Part shown: one piece after another, positions 1 through 9,487 of the stretch
How the letters are laid out: each line of letters opens with the position of its first letter
Numbering within the stretch: position 1 is the stretch's first letter
Assembly: GCF_001640025.1 (NCBI RefSeq)
Contig: NC_031672.1
Location: forward strand, 2,046,001 to 2,110,000
Direction: 5' to 3'
From: Sugiyamaella lignohabitans
Taxonomy: Eukaryota > Ascomycota > Dipodascomycetes > Dipodascales > Trichomonascaceae
Length of the DNA: 64,000 nt
Position numbers and translations under genes: made by a program
Notes under the pieces: generated by a model
Database searches by the model: none
Seen by the model: only the letters and a program-made list of their open reading frames with translations
Told to the model about the DNA's origin: nothing

Positions 1-2
1 GA

Positions 3-116
3 CCGATCCTCCGCGACGCATCCCGTGAACTGGATCTACCATCTCTTCTTGATACCCGAAAGGGTCTCAAAGCGGTCGCCTCCTTCCTTAAGGCGAATCC
101 GTCACTTTTAAGCTAA
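3..116 (+). mobile_element. C-terminal tail of a probable non-LTR retrotransposon ORF (partial at window edge)
   Basis: An open frame enters from the left edge and ends at a TAA at 114-116, giving 37 residues that include DLPSLLDTRKGLKAVASFLK. The pattern (leucines, then T-R-K-G-L-x-A-L-x-x-F-L) resembles the extreme C-terminus of fungal LINE-type polyproteins after the RNase H domain, as I recall that family. An ATT microsatellite follows about 260 bp downstream; LINE 3' ends often have simple repeats, so this fits but does not prove it. It could instead be the end of an unrelated gene, since only the last residues are visible. Confidence 0.3.
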
Positions 117-377
117 GATAGCACGTTCTCTGAGGAGAATTAGCTAGCAGCGGTTTCCCCTGACCACTGGAGTAAATACTAAGGTTACTCAAAGGTGTTC
201 AGGTTTTCCACTGCTCGGAAAGGGAGGTTCTGGGGAATCCGGCCTATCTAGCGCACATGTTGAAACCAACACGAAGGTATAGCCCGTAGGGGGCCAAGAG
301 TAGAATAGTCCTACTATCATATGAGAGTATAGTAATATTTTAATGTTGTTGTATAATTGTGTTAGGACTTTAATATT

Positions 378-415
378 GATTATTATTATTATATTATTAT
401 TATTATTATTATTAC
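378..415. repeat. ATT trinucleotide microsatellite
   Basis: A run of about twelve ATT units with one interruption. It lies between the possible retrotransposon tail and DPB2, in a stretch with no convincing gene. Confidence 0.9.
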
Positions 416-635
416 GAATGCAATTCACTTTTTTCTTCATTTTTCGGGATGGAGATATTAAGAGAAGAAATTTTCTCATGGTTTTTCGTTATCATTCGTT
501 AATTCTCCCTTCTTTTATATATTTTCATTTTATTTGTCGCATTTATTCAATTTTAGACTGAGAGTCTTACGATGGGGTCTGCTGAGAAGACAGGTTGGTT
601 AGATAGAGGTTTCTCTGGACCCGACCAAGACGTAG

Positions 636-683
636 CGACTCGAGCGCAGCGCGGTCTGGGGTGGAGACCCAGCCCCCGAAGCC
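636..683 (-). repeat. Foldback element, decayed solo right arm
   Basis: Begins CGACTCGAGCGCAGCG and continues into a mutated GGTCTGGGG...CCCAGCC segment. It matches the right-arm consensus but lacks the GAGAGGAGC segment and has several substitutions. It is the most decayed copy I accept. Confidence 0.6.
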
Positions 684-1055
684 AGAGTCCAGACTTGTGA
701 TAGCGGGTTTAGTAGCGTGGTCGGCATGAATAGTATTAATTACGTATAGTATAGGACTTTAAACAAGATTTATTCGTCCATTCGTAGTAAAGTAATTCAA
801 GTGAGAGAATGGGGTAAAAAAAGCTGAGATTTACTCTTCAAAAAATTCAGTAAAATATAGAAACGGATAGGACAAGAAGCCTGGTTTATTAGTATTTGTC
901 TGGCAGAATTACCCCAGATTTTAAATTAATAGGAACGGCTAACATGTTAAGATAAAACGCGTGAAGGAACGGCTCACTAATTAAAACCTGCAGGACGCGT
1001 CGGTGTGTATATTTACGTGAATCAGCAGGTCGATTGTGGGTTTTCGATCGGATCA

Positions 1056-3074
1056 ATGATGTCGAAACCGGCTGTGCTGCCAATACAGCTGACTCCTTCA
1101 CAAGTGAGGCCTGTGGCTTATAGAATACTATCAAAAAAGCATGGACTTAATCTGAAATCATCAGGTTTAGACGTTCTGACCGAGTTTCTGGGCCATACGT
1201 TCGGGGTTGACTGGCGTGGATCAAAAGCTGAAAAGTTCCTGGATGAGATTTCTCGACGTTGGAAAGATGAAGATAGAGGTTTATTTATAGAAGGTGCTCC
1301 CTTGAAAGAGATCATTCGTGACATTGTCAATTCTATCAAGGCAGCTGAAGATGTTAGTAAAGACTCGTCACCCGCTCTCGCAGATAGAACGCAAACTTTG
1401 GCGGATACGGGAGTTAGAGATAAACCTTCTAGCCAGTATTGGAAAGACTATTTTCAAGTGGTTAATGCACAAAGTCAACCATTTTATTCATATGACCCTA
1501 TAAAGAAAAACTTCGATGCCCCAAAAGCCAAACCAACTCTGTTAGCCCCTGCCAAAGACCAGGCATCTGTGTTCACTTTAAGGTACAATCTCATCTATAA
1601 TAGAATCCTCCGTAATGAAGCATTCCAAACACCATCATTTGGTGCCAGTATGAATAATACAGTGAGCATGGCAGGATCAAAGTTTTATTCTATCACCTTC
1701 ATTCACAACATGTTAGGACGAAATAATAGCCAATTCTTATTATTTGGATTCATCTTCAAAGGACCAGATGGTGAATTATGGATACAAGATCTATCAGGAA
1801 AGGTGCAGCTGGATATATCACAAACAGTTCCTGCAGACGGATTATATTACACTCCAGGACAGTTTGTGCTGTGTGATGGAGTGTATTTTAATGAGAAGTT
1901 CTTGGTAGGATCATTAGGCCCACCTCCTGCTGAAAGACGAGAAGCAACTAAAGTAGCATATGGAAATATCGACTTTTTGGGTGTTCATACTGCGCTGCAA
2001 AATGGAGGTATAGTACGACGTGTGGAGCGAATAGACAACACACTAGAAAAGCAACTTCTTCTCCAAGAAAGACAACACCTGAATCATAAAATCGTGATCC
2101 TGGGAATGGATATATTTTTGGATCAGCTGAAATATATAGACGCATTACGGAAACTATTCAACCAGTTACAGCAGGAAGTAGATGCACTAGAACGGGCACA
2201 ATTACCAATTTCGATAATCTTTCCAGGAAGTTTCAAATCGAGCCCCTTCCAAGCTAATGGAAACTCGACAAATTACAAAGAATCGTTTGACTTTCTTGCC
2301 CAACTATTAAGAGAACATCCGAAGATTGCTGTCGAATGTAAACTTGTATTTGTACCAGGGGATAATGACGCCTGGGCATCGACATTCTCATCTGGAGCTA
2401 CTCCACTGTTTCCTTTACAGCCTCTACCGAGTTTATTTACCAACAGAATCAAACGTATATCGCCAGATGCATCTTTCGCCAGTAATCCCTGTCGCATGAC
2501 ATATCTCTCTCAAGAGATAGTTATTATGCGAGACGAGCTCGGATCGAGGTTCCGTCGTAACTCCATCCTGTTCCCCAATCAGACGCATGAAAACGGTGCT
2601 ACAAACGGGTCTTCGCAAAATGGTGCTATGGATATTGATATAAAACAGGACCCAGACATGGATCTTTTCCAACATGAAGAAGATTCAGATTCAGAGGAAG
2701 CATTGTCTCAACAGCGAGCTCTCGATAGACTGATTAACGATTCGTCTAAAGTAATCAAACCCACAACCAAAGCATACATTCCCCCAGATACAGCCGAAGC
2801 CAGACAAGTTGTGAAAACAATACTTGACCAGGGTCACCTATCACCATTCCCGCTCTCTCTGCGGCCCGTATCCTGGAACTACGACCACTCGCTCTCACTC
2901 ACACCACTGCCTTCCGTCATGATCCTCGCGGACTCCTCGACACCGCCATTCAGAGCCACATACGAGGGATGCCACGTCGTCAACCCCGGACCGTTTATCC
3001 AAGGCAACAAAATCTGCTGGATCGAATACACACCCAGCACCGGCATGTCCGAGCAGAAGTTCCTGTATATTTAA
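1056..3074 (+). CDS. DPB2: DNA polymerase epsilon subunit B (Dpb2)
   Basis: Essential second subunit of the leading-strand replicase Pol epsilon; it also links the polymerase to GINS/CMG at the fork (established for the family). The N-terminal ~90 residues (VRPVAYRILSKKHGLNL...) match the Dpb2 N-terminal domain. The C-terminal half carries the inactive calcineurin-like phosphoesterase fold typical of B subunits, with ILGMDIFLD near residue 345, IIFPGSF near 388 and LVFVPGDNDAWAS near 430. The start is the first of two adjacent ATGs (1056, 1059); the frame is open upstream only from a GTG at 1005. Length is 672 residues against 689 in S. cerevisiae. An acidic, probably disordered insert lies near residues 530-560. 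It converges on BET2, with a foldback element beginning 24 nt after the stop. Confidence 0.95.
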   Translation: MMSKPAVLPIQLTPSQVRPVAYRILSKKHGLNLKSSGLDVLTEFLGHTFGVDWRGSKAEKFLDEISRRWKDEDRGLFIEGAPLKEIIRDIVNSIKAAEDVSKDSSPALADRTQTLADTGVRDKPSSQYWKDYFQVVNAQSQPFYSYDPIKKNFDAPKAKPTLLAPAKDQASVFTLRYNLIYNRILRNEAFQTPSFGASMNNTVSMAGSKFYSITFIHNMLGRNNSQFLLFGFIFKGPDGELWIQDLSGKVQLDISQTVPADGLYYTPGQFVLCDGVYFNEKFLVGSLGPPPAERREATKVAYGNIDFLGVHTALQNGGIVRRVERIDNTLEKQLLLQERQHLNHKIVILGMDIFLDQLKYIDALRKLFNQLQQEVDALERAQLPISIIFPGSFKSSPFQANGNSTNYKESFDFLAQLLREHPKIAVECKLVFVPGDNDAWASTFSSGATPLFPLQPLPSLFTNRIKRISPDASFASNPCRMTYLSQEIVIMRDELGSRFRRNSILFPNQTHENGATNGSSQNGAMDIDIKQDPDMDLFQHEEDSDSEEALSQQRALDRLINDSSKVIKPTTKAYIPPDTAEARQVVKTILDQGHLSPFPLSLRPVSWNYDHSLSLTPLPSVMILADSSTPPFRATYEGCHVVNPGPFIQGNKICWIEYTPSTGMSEQKFLYI

Positions 3075-3098
3075 TTCACAGTCACAGACTCCTCGCAA

Positions 3099-3255
3099 TG
3101 CCTCCGGCGGCTGGGGCTCCGCCCCAGACCCCGCTGCTCCGCCCCAGACCCCGCTGCTCCTCTCGCTATGCTCGAGTCGGCTCGTATACGTTCCCAGTCA
3201 TCTCCTGCGAAGCAGGAGCTACGGGGTCTGGGGCGGAGCCCCAGCCGCCGGAGGC
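3099..3255. repeat. Foldback element, paired arms (B left, A right)
   Basis: Left arm starts TGCCTCCGGCGG and contains GGGGCTCCGCCCC and a CTCGAGTCG end. Right arm contains the CTCCTGC-GAA-GCAGGAG hairpin and ends GCCGCCGGAGGC. A 20-bp stretch of the left arm is tandemly duplicated (3117-3136, 3137-3156). It fills the DPB2-BET2 convergent intergenic space, 24 nt from one stop and 36 nt from the other. Confidence 0.9.
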
Positions 3256-3291
3256 GAATGCCCCGTCTCCACGAGTAAGTCTATAAATAAG

Positions 3292-4245
3292 CTAGTTCTT
3301 TCTGATCTTGTCAACGACACGCTGGGTCAGACAGTAGGTGGGGTTGATTTTTTTGAGGTTCTCATAGCCAAGGAGACTGAGTCCTGCGATGCCGAAAATT
3401 GTGTGAAAGACGTCGGGCATGTCGCCCTTGCGGTCAGCTATGCCTCCCGTCTCGAGGTCTTGGGCTTCTAAGATGAATTGTCGTAGTTTGCTGCCATCTA
3501 TCCAGTCTAGTCTGTTTAATATTGAGAGTGCAGAGAGTACCCACCAGCTGTAGCATACGTCAGGGAGTTTTTCAGGCCGTCCGTTCAGACCACCGGAGGG
3601 AAGCTGACGTTCACAGAGCCACCACGAGACAAGGTCGACATTGACAATATCAAGACGTCCGAGAATATCTAGAGCCGCAATGGCAGTGAATATCTGACCA
3701 GCATGACTCTCGGCTCCAGGTACAAGACCAAAACCACCGTCAAAGTTCTGGCATCGTCGAATAAAGTCCACAGCCCCGTCAGTGTTGAATTTGTCCAGTT
3801 TCCCTAGAATTGACAGACATTGGGCTGCAATGTATATAAATCTAGTATCAATTTCGCCATACTCATCACCCATTACTTCGCCACCAGCTTTCTGAAGCGA
3901 CAGAACGTACTGAGCGGTCTTATCAGCATCGATTTCGTCTAATGCATCTTCCATCAGCAGGATCTGAATTGCTGATAGAGTATATAGGATATGTGGGTCG
4001 TGGTTCGGGTGAGCACCAAACCCACCATTTTTATGCTGGCACTTCTTAACGAAGCTTATTACTTCATCTCTAGGTAGTGTATCCAGGGAATCCATCATAT
4101 CTAGAGCAGTCAGGCCCCAGTAGAGTCCACTTATGCGAAGATGTTCACTGTACCAGTATTGCAGCTCATCGTGTTTAGTGTCCAGCGACTTGATATAGTC
4201 AATGTGTTTCTCACGCTGAAAAGAGAGCTGTGTCTCAGAAGCCAT
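3292..4245 (-). CDS. BET2: Type II (Rab) geranylgeranyltransferase beta subunit
   Basis: Catalytic beta subunit that, with Bet4 and the Rab escort protein Mrs6, attaches geranylgeranyl groups to the C-terminal cysteines of Rab/Ypt GTPases for ER-Golgi traffic. The sequence shows the prenyltransferase alpha-alpha barrel repeats: [66 protein letters not shown] and [15 protein letters not shown]. The zinc ligands are recognisable as the D and C of LPDVCYSWW (near 226-228) and the H of PDVFHTIFG (near 280). The ATG at 4245 starts MASETQLSF; the upstream extension begins only with GTG. Length is 317 residues, close to the family norm. No intron is needed. Confidence 0.95.
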   Translation of the reverse strand: MASETQLSFQREKHIDYIKSLDTKHDELQYWYSEHLRISGLYWGLTALDMMDSLDTLPRDEVISFVKKCQHKNGGFGAHPNHDPHILYTLSAIQILLMEDALDEIDADKTAQYVLSLQKAGGEVMGDEYGEIDTRFIYIAAQCLSILGKLDKFNTDGAVDFIRRCQNFDGGFGLVPGAESHAGQIFTAIAALDILGRLDIVNVDLVSWWLCERQLPSGGLNGRPEKLPDVCYSWWVLSALSILNRLDWIDGSKLRQFILEAQDLETGGIADRKGDMPDVFHTIFGIAGLSLLGYENLKKINPTYCLTQRVVDKIRKN

Positions 4246-4694
4246 AGTGTATGAAGAACAACTATTTATCACTATTTATTCACACGGTTCGGATGCCAGG
4301 CCACGATTACGAGTATCTAGTGACGAGATCAATGCAGACAAAACTTGACCAAAAATAAACCAAATGTAAAATATCAATAGTCAGATACCGACTGCCAGCT
4401 GTAAATTGTTAGCACCCAATTTCCAAACAGCAATGGATTTCTTGTAATTGTTATTGGTATTTGTATAAGATAGTAAAGAAACCTATATTGAGATCACGAA
4501 GTACTTCCCCTGATGTGAGCAGCCGTGCGATCACCTGCCACCGTTCACCAGCAGTCTCGGCAATCTCCTGCGAAGCAGGAGCTACGGCGTCTGGGGCAGA
4601 GCCCTAGCCGCCGGAGGCAGGACCGGTTTCAACGCGTTCTAGATAAATATATTTGTACAGTGATACCGCCACAATACCAAGAAAGTTCCCATTA
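4246..4694. other. Intergenic: BET2 promoter and SWIB-gene 3' end
   Basis: This 449-bp stretch holds the promoter side of BET2 and the 3' flank of the SWIB gene, both on the minus strand. Apart from one solo right arm at 4565-4619 I see no gene or RNA in it. Confidence 0.6.
4565..4619 (-). repeat. Foldback element, solo right arm (type A)
   Basis: Begins with the CTCCTGCGAAGCAGGAG hairpin and runs to GCCGCCGGAGGCA. It is the only solo arm of type A; about 25 nt of core-like sequence remains upstream. It ends 75 nt beyond the stop of the SWIB gene (minus strand). Confidence 0.85.
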
Positions 4695-6225
4695 TTATTT
4701 GTTGAGCAGGAGGTGGATGTTCTGGCTAACAAGCTCATCAGTGTAGAAGGACGAGTGTCGGGCTTCTTCTTCGTTGAAACCTTTGTCACTGGTGATTATC
4801 TTGAGGTCGCGAGCTTGAGAAGCAATCCACTTCTTAATGAACTCGGAAGGTTCCTGTGCCAATTGGGAAAAGAAGTCGCGTTTAAGTCGCGAAGTGTTGA
4901 GAGCCTGAACCGCCAGAGCGATGTGGTTATCGATATCGAGGATTTGTGGTTGGTCGTTATACCAAGTTTCAAGAGTTTTTGTCAGCTCTGCTCGTACTGG
5001 ATCATCAACTTCGATCTCGATATCATAGGCAGTCTCACCAACTGGCTGGTCCCTGTCTACTCTTACTACGTAGTTGATCACAATTGGGTCTCTAGGACTC
5101 AAGTGAGGTGTAAGAAGATCCATTATGTGAGGGAACAGAATCATGTCACGGCCAAAGAGCTCTTTTAAAGCAGCATCGCACTTGATAAGTCGCTTTTCGT
5201 CGTTATCTTGTAGTTTATGGAATTTGATATAATGCCACAGAGCGACTACTACACCAGCTTTTGTTTCTTCCTTGATAGCTAATATCTTGGATAACTGTGG
5301 CGAAAGTTTGAAGGTATCTGGATACTCTTTCAACTGCATAGTAATCTTAGCATTGACATTTCTGTCACCCTTTCTTCGAATATCCAATACATCGAATTCA
5401 ATACTCTGAGCAGCAGCCGCAGCAGCAGCAGGAGCTGGTTCGTGCCATTCAACGATATTATTCTCGATAACCACATCTGGGTCGTCAGCACACTCCATTT
5501 CAACGATAATACTGGTGAAGAACGAGTTGAATTTTTTCCTGGCTGGGTCGTCAGCAGGTGTCTAAACTGTTAGTATCAATTCCCATTCCACCTCAAAAAA
5601 TGCACCTTTATGAAAGTTTTCTAACAAGAACAAAGTAATAGTAAGTGCAAGTGTAAAACAATTAGCAAGAAAAATATCAAAAGCCAAGATAGAAAAAGCT
5701 CAGTGAGGATACTGTGAATATCATATCATGCCTAACCTCACGAGCATGGGTAGAGTAACTTACATCGTCTACTAGCCGTCCTTCAATACGTAAATTCCAT
5801 AGAGGAGTATTTTGAGAGTCCATGAAATCAAAAGAGTTTTCGTTCAATTGAGGAACAGTTTGCCATGGCTGGTCAGAGACCGAGCTAGAAATAAATACGC
5901 GTAACGTCTTGGTTTTCATGATGCTTCTTGCGATCGTGTCTTGCAGGTCCATCTTTTTTCGACTGATAGTAGCATCCAAACGACGCTCGGCATCCTGTAA
6001 ATCAGTATACAATTTTGCCTCGGGAATCACGTTCTCAATCTTGTCTGGCAAATTAAGGTCTGTTGGTTTGCGAAGATAATGTTGGTCGACAGCAGGTCCA
6101 GGAGGAACTGGTACACCAGCATTAAATCCACCTGGTGGTGGCACTGCTACTTGTTGAGGAGGAATACCCATTCCAGGAGGTGGAGGACCTCCTCTTCCAG
6201 GTTGCTGTTTACCCCGATAAGACAT
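4695..6225 (-). CDS. SNF12: SWIB-domain chromatin-remodelling subunit (Snf12/Rsc6/BAF60 family), one intron
   Basis: Subunit of a SWI/SNF- or RSC-type remodelling complex in the nucleus. Exon 1 is 5764-6225 (154 codons) and exon 2 is 4695-5561, joined in phase 0 across a 202-bp intron (5562-5763) with donor GTAAGT, branch TACTAAC and acceptor TTTAG only a few bases beyond the branch. Splicing gives 442 residues reading ...RLVDD-TPADDPARKKFNSFF.... The N-terminus is rich in Pro and Gly. The central region (EAKLYTDLQDAERRLDATISRKK) is the BAF60 coiled coil. The SWIB/MDM2 domain follows (FKLSPQLSKILAIKEETKAG...LFPHIMDLLTPHL). Snf12 and Rsc6 are paralogues in S. cerevisiae; a single family gene in this yeast could serve both complexes, so the symbol is provisional. 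Confidence 0.88.
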
Positions 6226-6405
6226 GGCTTATTTCTATCAGAATGAAAATGTCAATATGCACCGAAACAGAGTTCGTGAAGTGTGTTTTCAATCTAGGAA
6301 TGTTTAAATGGGTTAGGGCAAACACTCACGTGATCATGAACCCTGACGGTCTCTATTAGCCCTGGTTGTCTAATTTCTCCATTCTTGCGAGGATTCCGTA
6401 CGTAA

Positions 6406-6466
6406 CGACTCGAGCGAAGCGAGAGGAGCAGTGGGGTCTGGGGCACAGCCCCAGCCGCCGGAGGCA
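6406..6466 (-). repeat. Foldback element, solo right arm (type B)
   Basis: CGACTCGAGCGAAGCGAG at the start, GGGGCACAGCCCC hairpin, GCCGCCGGAGGCA at the end. It lies between the SWIB gene start and the MCM5 stop, 84 nt downstream of MCM5 in that gene's orientation. Confidence 0.9.
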
Positions 6467-6550
6467 GGCCCAAATCCACACAAGTCTCACAGCCGCCAAC
6501 AGTTATTTCGTGAAGCCATTCATTAAGTACATTATAGAGAACAGTATAAA

Positions 6551-8752
6551 TTAAACACCAACCCGGAGAATATTACTTCGCTGGTGACGGAATTGAATAG
6601 TGTCGCGGCGTTCGAGAACGTCGAGAGCACGGTCGAGAGCATACTTCTGGTAGTTTTTAGGACCGTTGACAAACTCTCGAAGAAGAGTCTGGTACGAAGT
6701 GCTCCAGCCAACAGGTAGACGACGCTTGAGTTCTTCTTCGATCTTGGCTACTTCTTGGATGAGGTCTTGTCTGCTTTCTCCGTCTTGTCCAACAGCATCC
6801 ATAGTGGAGGCATAGAACAGTCTGATAGCCTCGTCAACGTGTTGTTCATTAGCTACTGGTGACAGATGTAATTTGGCAATTGACTCTGTAATACGGATAA
6901 CAGCTTCCAATTGACGAACTGTAATAGGAACCGAAGACCTCTCATTAACTTGCACTTCCTTCTGGTGAACCTGCTTTCGGATACCAACAAAATGACTGGC
7001 CAGCTTCTCAGAAGCCTCAGGTGAGAGTCGTGGTGCACATTTGGTTCGGCAGTATGAAATATATCTCTTCATTTTGTCAATAGGAATCTCACCCTCTACC
7101 TCGACAGCAGCAGAGTTTCCGTTGATATGTGTCTCAAGAACGTGCTTGGCAATGGTTCTATCCCTCGCTTGATCATGATCGTCCTTGACAATAAAAATCA
7201 TATCGAAACGAGACAAAATGGTTGTTTGGAAATCGATGTTCTCACCCGGACTCTTCATGTCATCATAGCGGCCAAATACAGGATTGGCTGCTGCTAGCAC
7301 ACTTGTTCTGGAGTTGAGAATCGTGGTAATACCGGCCTTGGCAATGGAAATCGTTTGTTGTTCCATGGCTTCATGGATAGCTACTCTGTCTTCATCTCTC
7401 ATCTTGTCGAACTCATCAATACAAACAACACCTCCATCAGCCAGTACCATGGCACCTCCTTCCAGATAAAACTCCCGAGACGAACTTTCTCTCTGAACAG
7501 AGGCAGTCAAACCGGCCGCAGAAGATCCTTTACCGGATGTATAAATTGCGATTGGAGACACTTTTTCGACGAATTTTAAAAGCTGTGATTTGGCTGTACC
7601 TGGATCACCGAGCAACAACACATTAATATCACCACGAAGTCTCATACCATCAGGCAAGAACTTCCGCGAACCACCCATCAGCAGACAAGTAATAGCCTTT
7701 TTAATATCAGTGGATCCATAAATAGACGGTGCGATACTCTGAGAAAACTTCTCATACAAGTCTGGAGTTCTGGACAGGGCCAGAAATTCCTCTTCTTCCT
7801 CCTCAGTGAACACAGAACTACTATGATCAATATCACGTTCCAAGTCGGTTTGAATGCCAACTACACGCACATATGGATTTCTGATGGCCACTGCACTCTG
7901 TCCTTTGACCTTATTCTGATAGATAGAGTAGATACCGTTGATAGTGCACCTGGTACCCGGGATGATTCTGTTGGTGAGATATCTGTCAGCCGACAACAGA
8001 ATGTGACGAGGCATTTCTCCTACTGGAACCATATCAGGAGCCTCCTGTAGTTTAAGAACTTGTTGGTCGATAAAAGTAGATCTGTCATGGACAATCACAT
8101 AAGGGTCCATAGGACATGTCTTGGGCTCACCACCAGGGGGAGCCGGACCAAGACAGTTACGCGGCAGTTGTAAACCGGAGAACCCGCCTCCGACATCCAT
8201 CCTGTATACATGACGACAATTCCTGCAAATAAGCTGTAACTGTGTGGCTTTTGATGATAGTGTAGAAGCTCCAATGACAATACCCGGAATCCTCACCAGT
8301 TTAGAAATGTACTTAGCACTGAGATCTCGAATTGAAATAGGAGACGACGATGACGTGAGAATGATTTGACACATTGGGATAGAAGCCAAACTGTTCTGTC
8401 TGTTTTCATCAGCAGAATTTTCCGACTCTGCCACTTCCGAAGGATACACAATTCTCTTTGCAATCTCTCTAGCGGCGTTCTCAAATATAGGAAGCATCTC
8501 ACCGGGCTCGTCAGTCAATTTCTGACCGAGGTCTTCATCAAAAGCCAATACATGGCCAACATCCACAGTAAGAGAATACTTTCTAATAAGAACATTCTCG
8601 CGCAACTGCTGACGATAGATATATCTGTTCTCGATCCAAAACTCTTGAATAAACTGTTTAAACAGGTTCAAGATCTCGAAACGGGGAGTAGTCTCCGACT
8701 CCTCACGAGGGTAAACACTCGTGGAATAGACACGAGCCTGATCATACGACAT
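6551..8752 (-). CDS. MCM5: MCM5 subunit of the MCM2-7 replicative helicase
   Basis: AAA+ ATPase subunit of the hexameric helicase loaded at origins in G1 and activated as CMG in S phase. The N-terminal domain (residues 1-300) contains the zinc-binding part, with CRNC followed about 40 residues on by a second Cys pair (NCLGP...KTCPMDPY). The AAA+ module has Walker [10 protein letters not shown] near residue 385, Walker [11 protein letters not shown] near 440, sensor-1 Asn in [12 protein letters not shown], and the arginine-finger motif SRFDMIF. A C-terminal winged-helix segment ends the protein. Length is 733 residues, close to the family norm, without introns. The ATG at 8750-8752 starts [13 protein letters not shown]2, another fork component, is about 5.7 kb away; this is probably chance clustering. 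Confidence 0.97.
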   Translation of the reverse strand: MSYDQARVYSTSVYPREESETTPRFEILNLFKQFIQEFWIENRYIYRQQLRENVLIRKYSLTVDVGHVLAFDEDLGQKLTDEPGEMLPIFENAAREIAKRIVYPSEVAESENSADENRQNSLASIPMCQIILTSSSSPISIRDLSAKYISKLVRIPGIVIGASTLSSKATQLQLICRNCRHVYRMDVGGGFSGLQLPRNCLGPAPPGGEPKTCPMDPYVIVHDRSTFIDQQVLKLQEAPDMVPVGEMPRHILLSADRYLTNRIIPGTRCTINGIYSIYQNKVKGQSAVAIRNPYVRVVGIQTDLERDIDHSSSVFTEEEEEEFLALSRTPDLYEKFSQSIAPSIYGSTDIKKAITCLLMGGSRKFLPDGMRLRGDINVLLLGDPGTAKSQLLKFVEKVSPIAIYTSGKGSSAAGLTASVQRESSSREFYLEGGAMVLADGGVVCIDEFDKMRDEDRVAIHEAMEQQTISIAKAGITTILNSRTSVLAAANPVFGRYDDMKSPGENIDFQTTILSRFDMIFIVKDDHDQARDRTIAKHVLETHINGNSAAVEVEGEIPIDKMKRYISYCRTKCAPRLSPEASEKLASHFVGIRKQVHQKEVQVNERSSVPITVRQLEAVIRITESIAKLHLSPVANEQHVDEAIRLFYASTMDAVGQDGESRQDLIQEVAKIEEELKRRLPVGWSTSYQTLLREFVNGPKNYQKYALDRALDVLERRDTIQFRHQRSNILRVGV

Positions 8753-8961
8753 TTTGAACCACGAGAAGTACCGTCCAAAAACCGAATTCTAAAAAACTAG
8801 CTACTATGTCAAGTGTAATCAACAAACAGAAGAGAATCTGAATAAACGCACTTCTTAAATTAAAACCTGCAGCAAAACGCGTCCTCGCTTCGCGTCTCGA
8901 CGCACCTCTTAATTAATGCCCTAATCAAGGGGGGTGCCGGTCGATCGATGGGGTCGCGACG

Positions 8962-9304
8962 TGCCTCCGGCGGCTGGGGCTGCGCCCCAGACCCCGCGGC
9001 TCCTCTCGCTTCGCTCGAGTCGGGCTTCGGGGATCCCAATATGATTGGGAATGGTGAGATATTGTTCGCGAACTTCGTCAAAGAAGTTCGTCAAAGAGCT
9101 ACAGAGCAGTCTGAGGGTATGACTTCGCCACGAGGCTGTTCTGGTACCTTAGCAGGTTATCCAATCTCAATCACTACACAGCCCAGGTCACATGGTAAGA
9201 GAAACCACCTTCTCCAGAATACGACTTCAAATGACCTTGGGTGACCCAACGTTATCGACTCGAGCGAAGCGAGAGGAGCAGCGGGGCCCCAGCCGCCGGA
9301 GGCA
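8962..9304. repeat. Foldback element with arms 233 bp apart (B/B)
   Basis: Left arm 8962-9022 is TGCCTCCGGCGG...CTCGAGTCG. Right arm 9256-9304 is CGACTCGAGCG...GCCGCCGGAGGCA but has lost about 12 nt of the TCTGGGGC hairpin. The two may be independent solo arms or one element with an insertion between its arms. Confidence 0.75.
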
Positions 9305-9410
9305 GTGACTCACCGCCGCCACGTTGCCAAGACTAGTGTGCTTCCCCACTATCACGTTCCTGCAGTAAACTAGGTTAGTCGAGCACCTGGAAGGAGACGA
9401 TGCTAGACGA

Positions 9411-9418
9411 TATAAATA
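9411..9418 (+). promoter_or_regulatory. TATA box of the DUF4246 gene
   Basis: TATAAATA 70 nt upstream of the ATG at 9488, at a plausible distance for a short yeast 5' leader. Confidence 0.5.
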
Positions 9419-9487
9419 GTGTTCAGGAATCGGTTTCTCATCGAGTGGAAATACCAGGCGAGATAGAGAATTGGTCTGTGTGCAGCA

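Larger units (their letters stand above)
8753..9487. other. Divergent promoter region MCM5 / DUF4246 gene
   Basis: Holds the promoters of two divergent genes and a split foldback element (left arm 8962-9022, right arm 9256-9304). The 233 bp between the arms show no recognisable gene. A TATAAATA box lies at 9411-9418, 70 nt before the + strand ATG. Confidence 0.65.
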
